Positions 54,891 to 64,000 of a stretch of 64,000 bases of DNA are shown piece after piece. The position numbers and the translations under genes were made by a program. This DNA comes from Chitinophagaceae bacterium. Its GTDB lineage: Bacteria; Bacteroidota; Bacteroidia; Chitinophagales; Chitinophagaceae. Every line of letters begins with the position of its first letter. The stretch's first letter is position 1. The notes beneath the pieces were generated by a model, which did no database searches, had not been told where the DNA came from, and saw only the letters and a list, made by a program, of their open reading frames with translations. The stretch spans positions 62,001 through 126,000 of the forward strand of contig CANGIT010000005.1 in the NCBI GenBank assembly GCA_947454155.1. Direction: 5' to 3'.

Positions 54891-55221
54891 CGGGACATTT
54901 TAATCGCTGTAAAAAATGACCAGATGACCCCATCGGATGAATATATTAGATACAAAGATCGATTGCCTGTTTGTAATCTTTTTACAAACTAAAGAAAAAA
55001 AGCGGATTGGGGGAATTTGGGTTGAGGTGCATGAATTTTTAAGTTTAGTTAAATGATCTGGGATTTTTTAAATTTATAGGATAATTCCACTTACCTTAGT
55101 TTAGTAAGTAAGAACCAGCGAAACAGGCAACTTCATTACCACCTCTTTTACCAAAAACAAGCATATGCCAGCAGGCGATCATTTATCGATGCGTTGCAGC
55201 CCACTGATTATAAAAAAAATC

Positions 55222-55680
55222 ATGCGCGGTGCAAGATGGCTTGGACTGTTGATCTTACTGATCTTTTCACTTTCATCATCTGGGCAAGCACATTACATCA
55301 AGAAATATAAAAAGCTCAGCGACTCCCTCTCCAAAATATATAAAATTCCAAGCGCTGTGATTCTTGGAGTGGCGATTGTAGAATCTTCTTCCGGAAAAGG
55401 AAAGAATTGCAAAATGCTAAACAATCATTTTGGCATTGTAGGCAAAAACAATCTTCGCAAGACCAAAAAAATAAAAACCCGCTACAAACAGTATCCCAGT
55501 GCCAAAACTTCCTACGTGGATTTTTGCAAAGTGATTTCAAAAAGAAAATTTTACACCCAGCTCAAAGGCAACAATGATGCAGCCCTCTGGATCGACCATA
55601 TCAGTAAAACCGGTTATTCGGAACAGCCGCAAATCTGGAAAAAAAGAATTTTAGCCATCATCGAAAAATATAAATTGTAA
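55222..55680 (+). CDS. Secreted glucosaminidase-domain protein
   Basis: 152 residues from the ATG at 55222, which begins a signal peptide (LGLLILLIFSLSSSGQA). A longer frame from 55165 is possible. The glucosaminidase fold is seen as IPSAVILGVAIVESSSGKGK (catalytic Glu) and the segment CKMLNNHFGIVGKNN. It probably cleaves peptidoglycan glycan strands. It is followed by the SGNH hydrolase and MBOAT genes. Confidence 0.88.
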   Translation: MRGARWLGLLILLIFSLSSSGQAHYIKKYKKLSDSLSKIYKIPSAVILGVAIVESSSGKGKNCKMLNNHFGIVGKNNLRKTKKIKTRYKQYPSAKTSYVDFCKVISKRKFYTQLKGNNDAALWIDHISKTGYSEQPQIWKKRILAIIEKYKL

Positions 55681-55701
55681 AATATTACTTTTACGTCCCG
55701 T

Positions 55702-57057
55702 ATGAACAACCACAACCCCGTAATAAGGTTCGTACTTGTTACCTTCTTTCTCTACCTCTCTGCCTCACTGCTTTCCTATTATATCAAAACCAGCTGGCGC
55801 CCTTTCAACAACATTGAACTTTTGTCGGAATGTTTGAAAAAAGATAGTGCACAAGTTGCCGTTAAAGCTCCTGAAAAAGCAGAGGAGAAGCCTGTTGTGA
55901 TTGAAAAAATGGCCAGTAAGAATTTCAATCTTTACCTGAGCGCCAAAACCATCACCGATTTCAACGCAGATTCTGCACATCCGTCGATGCCGGCGTTGAT
56001 GCAAAAACTTCATCAGTTAAAAACCACCAAAAAGGGCAAGGTGCGCATCGCTTATTTTGGCGACAGCATGATTGAGGGCGATCTGCTGACGCAAACCATC
56101 AGAAAATTGCTGCAGGGTGAATTCGGCGGCAGCGGTGTGGGATTCGTTCCGGTGGCCTCGCCGGTGGCCAAATTCAGACAAACCATCAGCACAGGTGTTT
56201 CGGAAGGATGGCAGGATATCAGTTTTAAAACTCCGGGTAAACCCAACCTGTATATTTCCGGACATGCCTTTTATGGTGGCGCATCCGACTATGTTTCCAT
56301 CACCGATAAATCCGTGAAGGACAGTACAACGCTGATTGAAAAATCTATTTTATTCGGACGCTGCGACTCCACGACAACCATCAACGCCAATAACCACATT
56401 ACTGATATAAAAGGGCCTGCCATCTTCAACCGTCAGGTGCTGAGCAATGATGCATCACACAGTTTACGCATTTCGGGACTCGATAATAAACTGCCTGTTT
56501 ACGGACTGAGTTTCGAAAGCGAGAACGGCGTTATTGTAGATAATTTTTCATTCAGAGGGATCACCGGTATTGAGCTGAACAAGCTGGACAGCAACATGCT
56601 CAGCGCAATTGCGCAAAACAATCACTACGACCTTATCGTTTTTCAATATGGTGTAAATATGCTGTTCCGTCCCGACGACATGAACTTCAACTGGTACAAT
56701 CGGGCGTTTTCTCCGGTGGTGAAAAAGTTCAAGGCCTGCTTTCCGGACGCTGAGATTTTGATGGTAAGCACGGCCGACAGGGCTTTCCGATATGAAGGAC
56801 AACTCGAATCTGCCCACGGCATCGACTCGCTGGTGAAAGTACAGGCCAGTATCGCCTACGGAACAAAGTCATCCTTTTACAATCAGTTTGCCACCATGGG
56901 TGGCCGTCAGTCTATAGTCAACTGGGCCGACAGCACGCCTTCGCTGGCCAATAAAGATTATGTTCATCCTAACTTCAGGGGAGCTGCCCTGCTCGGCCAG
57001 TATTTTTATGAAGCTATGATGAAAGAATACCATCAATACACCCGAACCCTGCGATAA
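55702..57057 (+). CDS. Membrane-anchored SGNH hydrolase (acetyltransferase/esterase type)
   Basis: 451 residues with an N-terminal membrane helix (FVLVTFFLYLSASLLSYYI). The SGNH block I is AYFGDSMIEGD (Ser122). Block V is VHPNFRGAALLGQYF with the His. The insert between contains a beta-sandwich-like part. It sits in the periplasm and may add or remove acetyl groups on a polysaccharide, working with the MBOAT protein downstream, as in AlgJ/AlgX or PatB systems. Confidence 0.85.
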   Translation: MNNHNPVIRFVLVTFFLYLSASLLSYYIKTSWRPFNNIELLSECLKKDSAQVAVKAPEKAEEKPVVIEKMASKNFNLYLSAKTITDFNADSAHPSMPALMQKLHQLKTTKKGKVRIAYFGDSMIEGDLLTQTIRKLLQGEFGGSGVGFVPVASPVAKFRQTISTGVSEGWQDISFKTPGKPNLYISGHAFYGGASDYVSITDKSVKDSTTLIEKSILFGRCDSTTTINANNHITDIKGPAIFNRQVLSNDASHSLRISGLDNKLPVYGLSFESENGVIVDNFSFRGITGIELNKLDSNMLSAIAQNNHYDLIVFQYGVNMLFRPDDMNFNWYNRAFSPVVKKFKACFPDAEILMVSTADRAFRYEGQLESAHGIDSLVKVQASIAYGTKSSFYNQFATMGGRQSIVNWADSTPSLANKDYVHPNFRGAALLGQYFYEAMMKEYHQYTRTLR

Positions 57058-57079
57058 TACCACCTTACATCCACCACCT

Positions 57080-58720
57080 ATGCCCATTTTCAATACCGAA
57101 GGATTTTTTCATCAGTTTCTCTACGACGAGAAAAACCCGTTGTTGTTCAACAATGGCTTTTTTGTTTTCTTTTTCACGGCGTTTCTTTGCCTTTACTATA
57201 TTTTCAGAAACAAGATTGCGGTCCGCCGGTATATTTTCTGTTTCTTTTCGCTTTACTTTTTTTACAAGGCCAGCGGTGCGTTTGTAGGACTGGTGATTAT
57301 TTCGGCCATTGTGGACTTTGTGTTGTCGAACGCCATTTTCAGCACTGCGCATCAGCTTAAAAAGCGTTTATTGCTTATCGTAAGCGTGATGTTCAATCTG
57401 GGCATGTTGTTTTATTTCAAGTACACCAACTTCTTCATCAGCTTGAGCAATGAGCTCTTTCATGCCGGATTTCATCCATTGAACATCCTGTTGCCGGTGG
57501 GGATTTCTTTTTACACTTTTGAAAACCTCAGCTACACGATAGATGTTTATCGCGGTGAGCTGGAGCCGGCGCGTAAATTCAGCGATTATCTGTTGTTTCT
57601 TTCTTTCTTTCCCAAACTGGTGATGGGACCAATCGTAAGGGCGCACGATTTTGTACCACAGATCAACAAACCTTACCAGATTTCAGACAACGATTTCGCC
57701 AAAGGTTTTTACCTGATTGTGTCCGGACTGTTCAAAAAGCTCATCATCTCCGACTATCTTACGTTGAATTACGTCAATTATATTTTTGATGATCCGGCGC
57801 GCTATACCGGCATGGAAAATCTTTTTGCGGTATATGGTTATGCTGCCGTGATCTATTGCGATTTCAGCGGATACAGCGATGTGGCGATTGGCATCGCGCG
57901 CTGGCTGGGCTTTACGATTCCCACCAATTTTCTCTCCCCTTATCAAAGCAGCAGCATTACCGAGTTTTGGAGAAGGTGGCATATTTCTCTGTCTTCATGG
58001 CTGAAAGACTATCTCTACATTCCGCTGGGCGGCAACCGAAAGGGTTCCTGGGTTACACTGTTCTTCACTGCGCTTTTTTTCACCAGCTGTTATTTTATTT
58101 TCTCTTCTTTGCTGGGCTTTGCGGTATGGCTGAGTGCGGTGTTGTGTCTGGCGTTGCTCGTGATTTTCATCTTGCCTTCAGTCATTAAAAGAAGCAAGGG
58201 TGGGCTTTCCACCAATTTCAATTTGATGACCACCATGTTTCTGGGAGGATTATGGCATGGGGCCAGCTTGAATTTCATTTTCTGGGGATCGTTGCATGGT
58301 GTGGGTTTGGGTATCCATAAATTGTGGATGATAATTACCGGAGGTGAGGATTCGGGTGTGAAACGCAGCCGCCTGTATAAGATGCTGGCCGGCATCATCA
58401 CCTTTCATTTTGTTTGTTTCTGCTGGATATTTTTCAAAGCCTCCGACTTCAATACGGCCGCTGCCATGATCCACCAGATCGGTTTCGACTGGGACTGGAA
58501 AGTATGGAGCGCTTTCTTCGGCAACTACCACAATATCGTTTATATGATACTGTTAGTGATGGTCATGCATCTGATTCCCGACAATACGATTGATAAAATT
58601 CTGCTTCGATTCAAGCGGATACCGCTGCTTGTGTATGTGTTGCTGTTTTTCGGATTTGTGCTTACTTATGGCTATTTCAAATCGGCCGAGCAGGTTTTAC
58701 CGATCTATTTGCAATTCTAA
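57080..58720 (+). CDS. MBOAT O-acyltransferase, AlgI-like
   Basis: 546 residues with about eleven membrane helices. LPVGISFYTFENLSYTIDVYRGE, the segment SITEFWRRWHISLSSWLKDYLYIPLGGNRKG (given here only as family landmarks) and GGLWHGASLNFIFWG with its conserved His are diagnostic. It carries acyl groups across the membrane to a surface polymer. It is 22 bases from the SGNH gene, so they are one unit. Confidence 0.94.
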   Translation: MPIFNTEGFFHQFLYDEKNPLLFNNGFFVFFFTAFLCLYYIFRNKIAVRRYIFCFFSLYFFYKASGAFVGLVIISAIVDFVLSNAIFSTAHQLKKRLLLIVSVMFNLGMLFYFKYTNFFISLSNELFHAGFHPLNILLPVGISFYTFENLSYTIDVYRGELEPARKFSDYLLFLSFFPKLVMGPIVRAHDFVPQINKPYQISDNDFAKGFYLIVSGLFKKLIISDYLTLNYVNYIFDDPARYTGMENLFAVYGYAAVIYCDFSGYSDVAIGIARWLGFTIPTNFLSPYQSSSITEFWRRWHISLSSWLKDYLYIPLGGNRKGSWVTLFFTALFFTSCYFIFSSLLGFAVWLSAVLCLALLVIFILPSVIKRSKGGLSTNFNLMTTMFLGGLWHGASLNFIFWGSLHGVGLGIHKLWMIITGGEDSGVKRSRLYKMLAGIITFHFVCFCWIFFKASDFNTAAAMIHQIGFDWDWKVWSAFFGNYHNIVYMILLVMVMHLIPDNTIDKILLRFKRIPLLVYVLLFFGFVLTYGYFKSAEQVLPIYLQF

Positions 58721-59907
58721 GGATGCCGGGCATTGAATTTTTCATACCCCTTCATCAAACAGTCCAGCAGCAAAACACCCTGTAACTGATATCCCGGCAA
58801 TACGAAATGGATGCGGTCCTTGCTCATCATCCCCTTCTTGAACCATTTTTTCGCTGAGCCATAACCATTGGTTACTTTGTAAAGATCCCACAAAGCCAGC
58901 TGGTTTTTTTGACAATATTGTTCCAAATAACTGTTCAATATTTTCAATGTCTTATTGGAGCCCTCGCCTTTGTAAGAATCGGCGGCAGTGGTGATGAGGA
59001 TCGAGGCCTGCGGTGCGGCGGCTTTTATTTTTGCGATGCTGATGTGGAGGATGCTGTCGAATGCAGCCGGTTCAAAGAGTTCGCGCTGGGCCTCGTTGGT
59101 ACCGAGCGAAACTATGATGAGATCGGCATGCAGCGCCGGCAGTTGTTGCCAGAAATTTTCGGTCAGGTTGTAATGGTCGTAACGGGCGCCATTCACACCA
59201 ATGTTGTGATAGAGCACACCGGACTGACCGTTTTGCAAAGAAGCACCATAAAACTGGAAGCTGCTGTCATTGTCCGAAAAATTCAATCCGAATGAAGAAA
59301 CTGGTGCAGAAAAAGTGATGGGTTGCTGCTGATAGTCAAACGTGTCGAGTCCACTGTAAATACGGCAACGGGTAGCCGAACTTTTTTTCAAAAACAGTCT
59401 TACCGAATTGAAACATTGAGTGCCATTAGCTTTATCTTTCAATCCGACCGTAAAGTTACCCTCCTTGGCTGCGGATTCCAGCACAAAGCCCGACAATCCG
59501 CTATTGGTGTCTATCTCGGGATGAGTAAGCCGGTTGAACTCCCAGGCGGAGGTGGAGGAACTAACAATATCCAGCGGTGCGTTGGATTTGGCGAGCTGAT
59601 ACGGAAAAACCATTCCTCTTCCGGCATTGCCAAAGCGTTGCTGAAACGCATCTCTTACCACCGAAGAAATGAAATCGGGCTGCGTGTGGGAATCGCCGAG
59701 CTGTACCACCGTCAGAATTCCTTTTTTAGTTTTTTCGAGCAGTTGAAGCTTTTGGTAGAAAGCATCTATTTCGCCACAGAAAATTCGGTTTAAAGCATAG
59801 TTGATTTGCGGACCTGTTTCTGGTTTGGACTTATGGTGTTTTTTTCGCTGTGCAAAGGCAGCCGAACAAAGCGAAAATAAAAGCAAGCAAACACCTAATT
59901 TTTTCAT
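58717..59907 (-). CDS. Secreted SGNH hydrolase
   Basis: 396 residues with a signal peptide (cleavage near residue 19, SAAFAQ). Block I is VQLGDSHTQPD (Ser73), block III contains SLGTNEAQ, and block V is FVLPGYQLQG with the expected end pattern. Its gene is convergent with the MBOAT gene, overlapping its end by four bases. It belongs to the same surface locus and may deacetylate or transfer acetyl groups. Confidence 0.85.
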   Translation of the reverse strand: MKKLGVCLLLFSLCSAAFAQRKKHHKSKPETGPQINYALNRIFCGEIDAFYQKLQLLEKTKKGILTVVQLGDSHTQPDFISSVVRDAFQQRFGNAGRGMVFPYQLAKSNAPLDIVSSSTSAWEFNRLTHPEIDTNSGLSGFVLESAAKEGNFTVGLKDKANGTQCFNSVRLFLKKSSATRCRIYSGLDTFDYQQQPITFSAPVSSFGLNFSDNDSSFQFYGASLQNGQSGVLYHNIGVNGARYDHYNLTENFWQQLPALHADLIIVSLGTNEAQRELFEPAAFDSILHISIAKIKAAAPQASILITTAADSYKGEGSNKTLKILNSYLEQYCQKNQLALWDLYKVTNGYGSAKKWFKKGMMSKDRIHFVLPGYQLQGVLLLDCLMKGYEKFNARHP

Positions 59908-59975
59908 GCGTGGAAGTTAGTTTGTAAAGGCTGATGATGATGCGGCCGCTATTAAGATACCATCATTCGTATTGA

Positions 59976-60599
59976 TCAGCCGGCTGTTGCAATATAATGT
60001 TCAATCGGAATCCGGTTGGTGATGCTTTTGGCCAGTGTCATTTCATCGGCGTATTCCAGTTCTCCGCCGAATGCGATGCCTCTGGCTATCGTGGTAATCT
60101 TTACCGGCGTTTCCTTCAGTTTCCTTCCAATGTAATACACCGTGGTGTCGCCCTGAATATTGGGATTGAGAGCGAAAATGATTTCCTGCACCTCATCCTG
60201 CTTCACCCTGTTCACTAAGGATTCGATTTGCAAAGTTTCGGGGCCAATGCCATCAAGCGGAGAAATGATACCTCCCAAAACATGGTAAGTGCCGTTGAAC
60301 TGTTGTGTACTCTCAATGGCAATCACATCGCGAATCGATTCCACCACACAAATAAGCTGTTGCTTACGCGATGGATTGGAGCAGATGTTGCATACAGGCT
60401 GGTCGGAAACATTATGGCATTTTGTACAAAAGCTGATTTCCTTTCTCATTTTGGCCATCACCTCACTGAAATGTGAAACGTCTTTCTCAGGCTGCTTGAT
60501 CAGGTGAAGCACAAGTCTCAGCGCCGTTTTTTTGCCAATACCGGGTAATTTGGCAAATTCATTCACAGCGTTTTCCAATAATTGCGAAGAGAAAGTCAT
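59976..60599 (-). CDS. recR: Recombination protein RecR
   Basis: 207 residues. The helix-hairpin-helix LPGIGKKTALRL is followed by the zinc finger with Cys58, Cys61, Cys70 and Cys73, and by the Toprim domain (ICVVESIRDVIAIE, ALNPNIQGD). It acts with RecF/RecO in gap repair. Confidence 0.97.
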   Translation of the reverse strand: MTFSSQLLENAVNEFAKLPGIGKKTALRLVLHLIKQPEKDVSHFSEVMAKMRKEISFCTKCHNVSDQPVCNICSNPSRKQQLICVVESIRDVIAIESTQQFNGTYHVLGGIISPLDGIGPETLQIESLVNRVKQDEVQEIIFALNPNIQGDTTVYYIGRKLKETPVKITTIARGIAFGGELEYADEMTLAKSITNRIPIEHYIATAG

Positions 60600-60653
60600 G
60601 GTGCAAATTTAGGGCTTTGAGGGAAGCAGGATTTGATAATTTGAAGATTTGAT

Positions 60654-60751
60654 GATGCTGGATACTGGATGCTGGATGCTGGATGCTGGATGCTGGATGC
60701 TGGATACTGGATACTGGATGCTGGATGCTGGATGCTGGATACTGGGTACTG
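60654..60751. repeat. Heptamer minisatellite, 14 units of GATRCTG
   Basis: Fourteen head-to-tail copies of GATGCTG or GATACTG (one GGTACTG) lie 55 bases upstream of the recR start. The unit is seven bases long, so every three units keep the same reading frame. No gene is encoded. It is likely to vary in length between strains. Confidence 0.92.
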
Positions 60752-60794
60752 GATGTTTTATCTACCTTATTTACATTACTTGTTTCTGGCGAGT

Positions 60795-62213
60795 TCACAA
60801 TTCCACATCACGCTCATTGTCCCAATCGGCCTTGATGGCGATTTTCTGTTGCAGTGTAATGGCGCGTTCTGGTTGTTTCTTTTTGCCGTAATCACCCGGA
60901 TCCCATTTTCCGTTTTCATTTACATCATACAAAACCCTTACTTCAAACTCACCAGGCAACATCATCTTGTTTTGCCAGGTATTGGCAGTAACCGGAAACT
61001 TCCATTTCACCTGTTCGCCATCCATGAATTGCAACAACGGATGTTTGCTCAAATCAAGGTTGCTGAAATTGATTTTCAATGATCCGTACTCCGCAATTGA
61101 TTTCACCGTAAAGTGTATCGTGTCATTTTTTAGAATGGTAAGCCCCGTTGAGTCTTCGGCGTATTTCGGTTTTAAAATCAGATGCAATTGCTCATCTGGC
61201 ACCCAGGTTTTGGACAAGCTTATTTTTTTTCGGGTACTGTCGAGCGTTATGGCAGAGCCGGCAATCGGTTTGTAATTGGTGTCGCAGAACCAAATGGAGT
61301 CTTTGTTCCAGTTTTTTAAGGCAGAGGGGAAGCTCAGCTCAAGCGGTTGCAGAAGATCCTGCTTGCCATTGATGAAGTTGTTGACGTAACGGAGTTTCTT
61401 TTCTTCACTTTTTTTGGAGGATGTGGCGGCCGGTATTTTATCCTGCTCTTTTTCCGCATACGCATAAAGACTAATGCTTTCGGGGTTTTCGGCACTGGCT
61501 ATGGGCTGATCTAGAAATCCAAAGGTTTCAGTTTTGGCGTTGTAAAATTTGTTCCCATCCCCGTCTTTCAGCACATACACGCGAAACTCATCAGCGGGCA
61601 GATTGTTGAAAACAAATTCACCTTTGCCATTAAGGCGTGTGAGGTAATCAGGGCGCTTGGTTTGAACAGCCGAATCGGGAGCGTTTCGGTAAAGCAGCAC
61701 TTTGAGGGTACTGTCTGTTTTACCACTTTCGGCCAGCCAAACTTTTCCTTTGAGTTGAAAGGAGTCAATCTGTGAACCTGTGGAAAAAACATAGGAAAAT
61801 CCTTTGAGGATATTGCCTTCATTGATATCGGCGACAGCGTTGCCAAAGTCAATCGAGAAGGTGGTATTGGGCGATAAGGTGTCTTTGAGTTTGATAGAGA
61901 TGGTTCTTAAACTGCTGCTGATGATCGGGTTGTGTTTGGGCAAAGGCGAAATGATTAGATTTTCCGACAGGTCTTTCAATTCGATATACTCGTTGAAACT
62001 GATGTTGATGCGATTACCTTTGAAATTGATGGTTTTGTTGTCGGGACTGGCCTTTACCAAAACTGGAGCCAGCGTATCTTTCGGTCCGCCCGTGGGTGCG
62101 CCAATCTGCGCGCAGCCGGTTAGCATTAAACTATAAACGACTGCAGCGATGAGGATCAGCAACAAAAAAAAGCGAAAATTCTTATTCGGATGAACAGCAA
62201 ACATAGGCCGCAA
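60795..62213 (-). CDS. Lipoprotein with Ig-like domain
   Basis: 472 residues with a lipobox (YSLMLTGC, Cys34) followed by AQIGAPTGGPKDTLAPVLVKAS, a start typical of Bacteroidota Big_5-type (SbsA-like) Ig-domain lipoproteins. The domain VRINISFNEYIELKDL-like strands and the later segment FRVYVLKDGDGNKFYN are beta-rich. The very end carries DVNENGKWDPGDYG, a calcium-binding-like loop. The function is unknown, probably surface associated. Confidence 0.82.
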   Translation of the reverse strand: MRPMFAVHPNKNFRFFLLLILIAAVVYSLMLTGCAQIGAPTGGPKDTLAPVLVKASPDNKTINFKGNRINISFNEYIELKDLSENLIISPLPKHNPIISSSLRTISIKLKDTLSPNTTFSIDFGNAVADINEGNILKGFSYVFSTGSQIDSFQLKGKVWLAESGKTDSTLKVLLYRNAPDSAVQTKRPDYLTRLNGKGEFVFNNLPADEFRVYVLKDGDGNKFYNAKTETFGFLDQPIASAENPESISLYAYAEKEQDKIPAATSSKKSEEKKLRYVNNFINGKQDLLQPLELSFPSALKNWNKDSIWFCDTNYKPIAGSAITLDSTRKKISLSKTWVPDEQLHLILKPKYAEDSTGLTILKNDTIHFTVKSIAEYGSLKINFSNLDLSKHPLLQFMDGEQVKWKFPVTANTWQNKMMLPGEFEVRVLYDVNENGKWDPGDYGKKKQPERAITLQQKIAIKADWDNERDVEL

Positions 62214-62295
62214 AGTTAGGAGTAAATATGAAGTGGTGCCACAGAATAAAGGCGTTGCTCACGAACCTTATGCCCGCTTTTTTGTTTAGGTTGAT

Positions 62296-62757
62296 ATGAG
62301 TAAAGTATATTCCCTGAAAACGGTTCAACTGATCCGTACCGACATGCAAACCGCCTGGTCTTTTTTCAGCAGTCCCGCCAACCTTCAAAAAATCACCCCT
62401 CAACAATTGGGATTTCAGATCATTTCAAAGCATCATGGTGCAAGTATGTATGCCGGGCAGATCATCGAATACAAGGTGAAGCCGGTGCTGGGCATACCGC
62501 TTTACTGGATGACAGAAATCACGCATGTGGAAGACAAGAAATTCTTTGTAGATGAACAACGCTTTGGTCCTTACACGATGTGGCACCATCAGCATCATTT
62601 CAGAGAAGTGGAAGGAGGCGTTGAAATGACAGACATTGTCCATTACAAGTTGCCGTTGGGTTGGCTGGGCGACATCGCTCATGCGATGTTTGTCAAAAAA
62701 CAACTGCAGCAGATTTTCGATTACCGATACAAAATTGTAGAGGAGATCTTTGTTTGA
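62296..62757 (+). CDS. SRPBCC-family ligand-binding protein
   Basis: 153 residues. The helix-grip opening is TVQLIRTDMQTAWSFFSSPANLQKITP, followed by IIEYKVKPVLGIPLYWMTEI and the end helix LGDIAHAMFVKKQLQQIFDYR. This pattern resembles the SRPBCC ligand-binding group related to coenzyme Q-binding proteins. The ligand is unknown. Confidence 0.85.
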   Translation: MSKVYSLKTVQLIRTDMQTAWSFFSSPANLQKITPQQLGFQIISKHHGASMYAGQIIEYKVKPVLGIPLYWMTEITHVEDKKFFVDEQRFGPYTMWHHQHHFREVEGGVEMTDIVHYKLPLGWLGDIAHAMFVKKQLQQIFDYRYKIVEEIFV

Positions 62758-62859
62758 AAATTAATTGAACCTATCGAACACATTGAACGTATTCAACCTT
62801 TGTCTGTCGGTTTATCCAACGTGTTCAAGCTGGTCAGATCTTAAAATATAAACCTTTCG

Positions 62860-63513
62860 TTAGCCTGGCATTCTGGAAATGTACTTTTCCATTTGTTTGA
62901 TTTGCTCTACAATCTGTGGCGTAGTGGCTTTAAAGCTTTTGGCTTTTCTGAAAAACTCTTTAGCGGCACGGAACTCTCTTTTATTGATCATGATGGAAGA
63001 AAGCTGTAAGTAAGCGGCAGCATTGTTTTCGGCGTCGGGCAAGCCGGCTTTGATGGCCTGACGGATATAAGATTCCGCCTGACGCACATCTCCCTTCTGC
63101 ATACTGAGCATACCCAATTGCAGTTTACTGGGGCCTTCGGCTTGTTGTGTAAACTGACCGCCCAGAGAAAGTCCCTTCTTCATCATCTTCTCAGCACTGT
63201 CAAAATCCTGTGAAGCCATGGCCAGATTACCTTTTAGCGTATAATATACGGAACGTACCGGCTTGATCAATAAGCCCGGAAACATGATGGAATCCACAAT
63301 TTTTTTAGCCGCTTCCAAATCGCCGGTTTCCATGGATGACTGAATCAAGCGCAGGGGTCCCAACAGAAAGTGACCCAAGATACTGATGATGGCAACTAGG
63401 TACAATATAAAAGAAGGCCAGAATCCGGTTTCGAGATGCACATAAATGGCCAATGCCAGCAAAGCCAATCCTAACCAAAGGCGATACTTGATGTATAGAT
63501 TAAACCATTTCAT
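62860..63513 (-). CDS. TPR-containing membrane protein
   Basis: 217 residues from the ATG at 63513. Two hydrophobic helices near the start (around 10-30 and 35-55) anchor a domain of about four tetratricopeptide-like repeats (DLEAAKKIVDS, DFDSAEKMMKKGL, DVRQAESYIRQAI, EFRAAKEFFRKAK). It probably scaffolds protein contacts in the cytoplasm or periplasm. The partner is unknown. Confidence 0.82.
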   Translation of the reverse strand: MKWFNLYIKYRLWLGLALLALAIYVHLETGFWPSFILYLVAIISILGHFLLGPLRLIQSSMETGDLEAAKKIVDSIMFPGLLIKPVRSVYYTLKGNLAMASQDFDSAEKMMKKGLSLGGQFTQQAEGPSKLQLGMLSMQKGDVRQAESYIRQAIKAGLPDAENNAAAYLQLSSIMINKREFRAAKEFFRKAKSFKATTPQIVEQIKQMEKYISRMPG

Positions 63514-63729
63514 ATTCAATTCGTTTTTAAGTTTTTTCAATGAAGAAGAGCCTCAACAGCTCATCGTTGCTTTTGCTTAAGCGGCAATGGCTCGCTGAAA
63601 GGCGTTTCGCAGTGAAATTTGGAGCGCAAAGATAATGATTCGGGCTTTCATTTTTTGTCTAATTTTGCGCGTCAGGCAACGAAAAAGACTACAACAGTCA
63701 TCTATCTGCCGTAGCATAAATAAAACATA

Positions 63730-64000
63730 ATGATGAAAAAAATTTACACGCTTTTCTTTTCGATGATTTTGCTGTTGGGTGCAGCCAATGCCCAGTTTCA
63801 AAATTGCAATGCTTCTTTTACTTCCGCCAACAACGGCAACACGGTCTTTTTCGCACCGGCAGTAGTGGATTCGCTGGTTAGCCAGTACTGGAGCTTTGGC
63901 GACGGCTCAAGCAGTATGGTAGCCAATCCGATTCATACTTACAGTGCTTGTGGTACTTACACCGTTTTTCATTTTACCAACCTGCACGATTCTGCAGGTA
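63730..64000 (+). CDS. PKD-domain secreted protein (3' end beyond the window)
   Basis: The first 90 residues are visible: a signal peptide (cleavage probably after LLGAANA) and then a PKD-type beta-sandwich with the signature SQYWSFGDGSSS and a following HTYSACGTYTVFHF. Such domains are repeated in large cell-surface proteins of Bacteroidota. The gene runs past the window edge. Confidence 0.75.
   Translation, partial: MMKKIYTLFFSMILLLGAANAQFQNCNASFTSANNGNTVFFAPAVVDSLVSQYWSFGDGSSSMVANPIHTYSACGTYTVFHFTNLHDSAG

Noticed and set aside
55165..55221. Longer N-terminus of the glucosaminidase protein
   Set aside because: The ATG at 55222 gives a normal signal peptide; the extension would bury it.
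60559..60798. Open frame through the heptamer minisatellite, with a seven-residue repeat
   Set aside because: It is produced by the 21-base frame of the repeat and has no start context.

Overview
The window is a chromosomal segment of a member of the Bacteroidota, most likely a Chitinophagaceae-like organism. The signs are a rimP-nusA-infB operon with a DUF4834 gene beside it, a TonB-dependent receptor with an N-terminal carboxypeptidase-like domain, many Lys-start lipoproteins, few Shine-Dalgarno sites, and AT-rich promoters of the TAnnTTTG type. Most genes look like ordinary chromosomal genes. A clearly more AT-rich stretch of short, poorly conserved genes runs from about 13.7-16 kb to the tRNA-Asn gene at 26.4-26.5 kb.

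Layout. 0-3.8 kb: DUF2721 protein, a half-size MFS-like protein, an RluE-type pseudouridine synthase, and a divergently facing arsenic operon (arsR, ACR3 arsenite exporter, thioredoxin-type arsC) with a palindromic operator. 3.9-6.9 kb: a photolyase/cryptochrome cluster (TIGR03643 protein, a photolyase FAD domain without the N-terminal antenna domain, and an FeS-BCP-type photolyase that has lost its four cysteine ligands). 7.5-9.8 kb: a lipid A modification pair (PAP2 phosphatase and EptA-like phosphoethanolamine transferase). 10-15.8 kb: assorted single genes (flavin reductase, secreted alpha/beta hydrolase, DoxX-like, DUF1203, isochorismatase-like, SRPBCC, GyrI-like, and a HTH/DUF2975 pair).

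15.9-26.5 kb is an accessory region and the most interesting part. It holds membrane-anchored small proteins with Ser-rich linkers and Cys-rich tails, a small serine resolvase, a ParB-methyltransferase fusion, several orphan genes, a 585-residue protein carrying what look like motifs A, B and C of the single-subunit (T7 RNA polymerase/Pol I) polymerase fold, and a large serine recombinase whose last codons lie inside the opposite-strand tRNA-Asn gene. I read it as an integrative element at tRNA-Asn with its own polymerase-like protein. Its left end could not be found. The tRNA 5' flank carries a 103-bp tandem repeat that copies the first ten bases of the tRNA and encodes two strong hairpins.

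26.8-37 kb: Rieske protein, hflX, a SurA-like isomerase, infB-nusA-rimP, DUF4834, a HAD hydrolase and a lipoprotein, with intergenic minisatellite-like repeats. 37-42 kb: repeats, a tRNA with CAT anticodon, a TonB-dependent receptor, and an archaemetzincin-like protease. 42.1-45.6 kb: a reactive-sulfur detoxification cluster (CstB-like persulfide dioxygenase-rhodanese, small membrane protein, thioredoxin, two rhodaneses, Crp/Fnr-type regulator). 46.4-54.9 kb: a complete recDCB operon. 55-60 kb: a cell-surface locus with glucosaminidase, MBOAT acyltransferase and two SGNH hydrolases. 60-64 kb: recR, a heptamer minisatellite, an Ig-like lipoprotein, an SRPBCC protein, a TPR protein and the start of a PKD-domain protein cut by the window edge.
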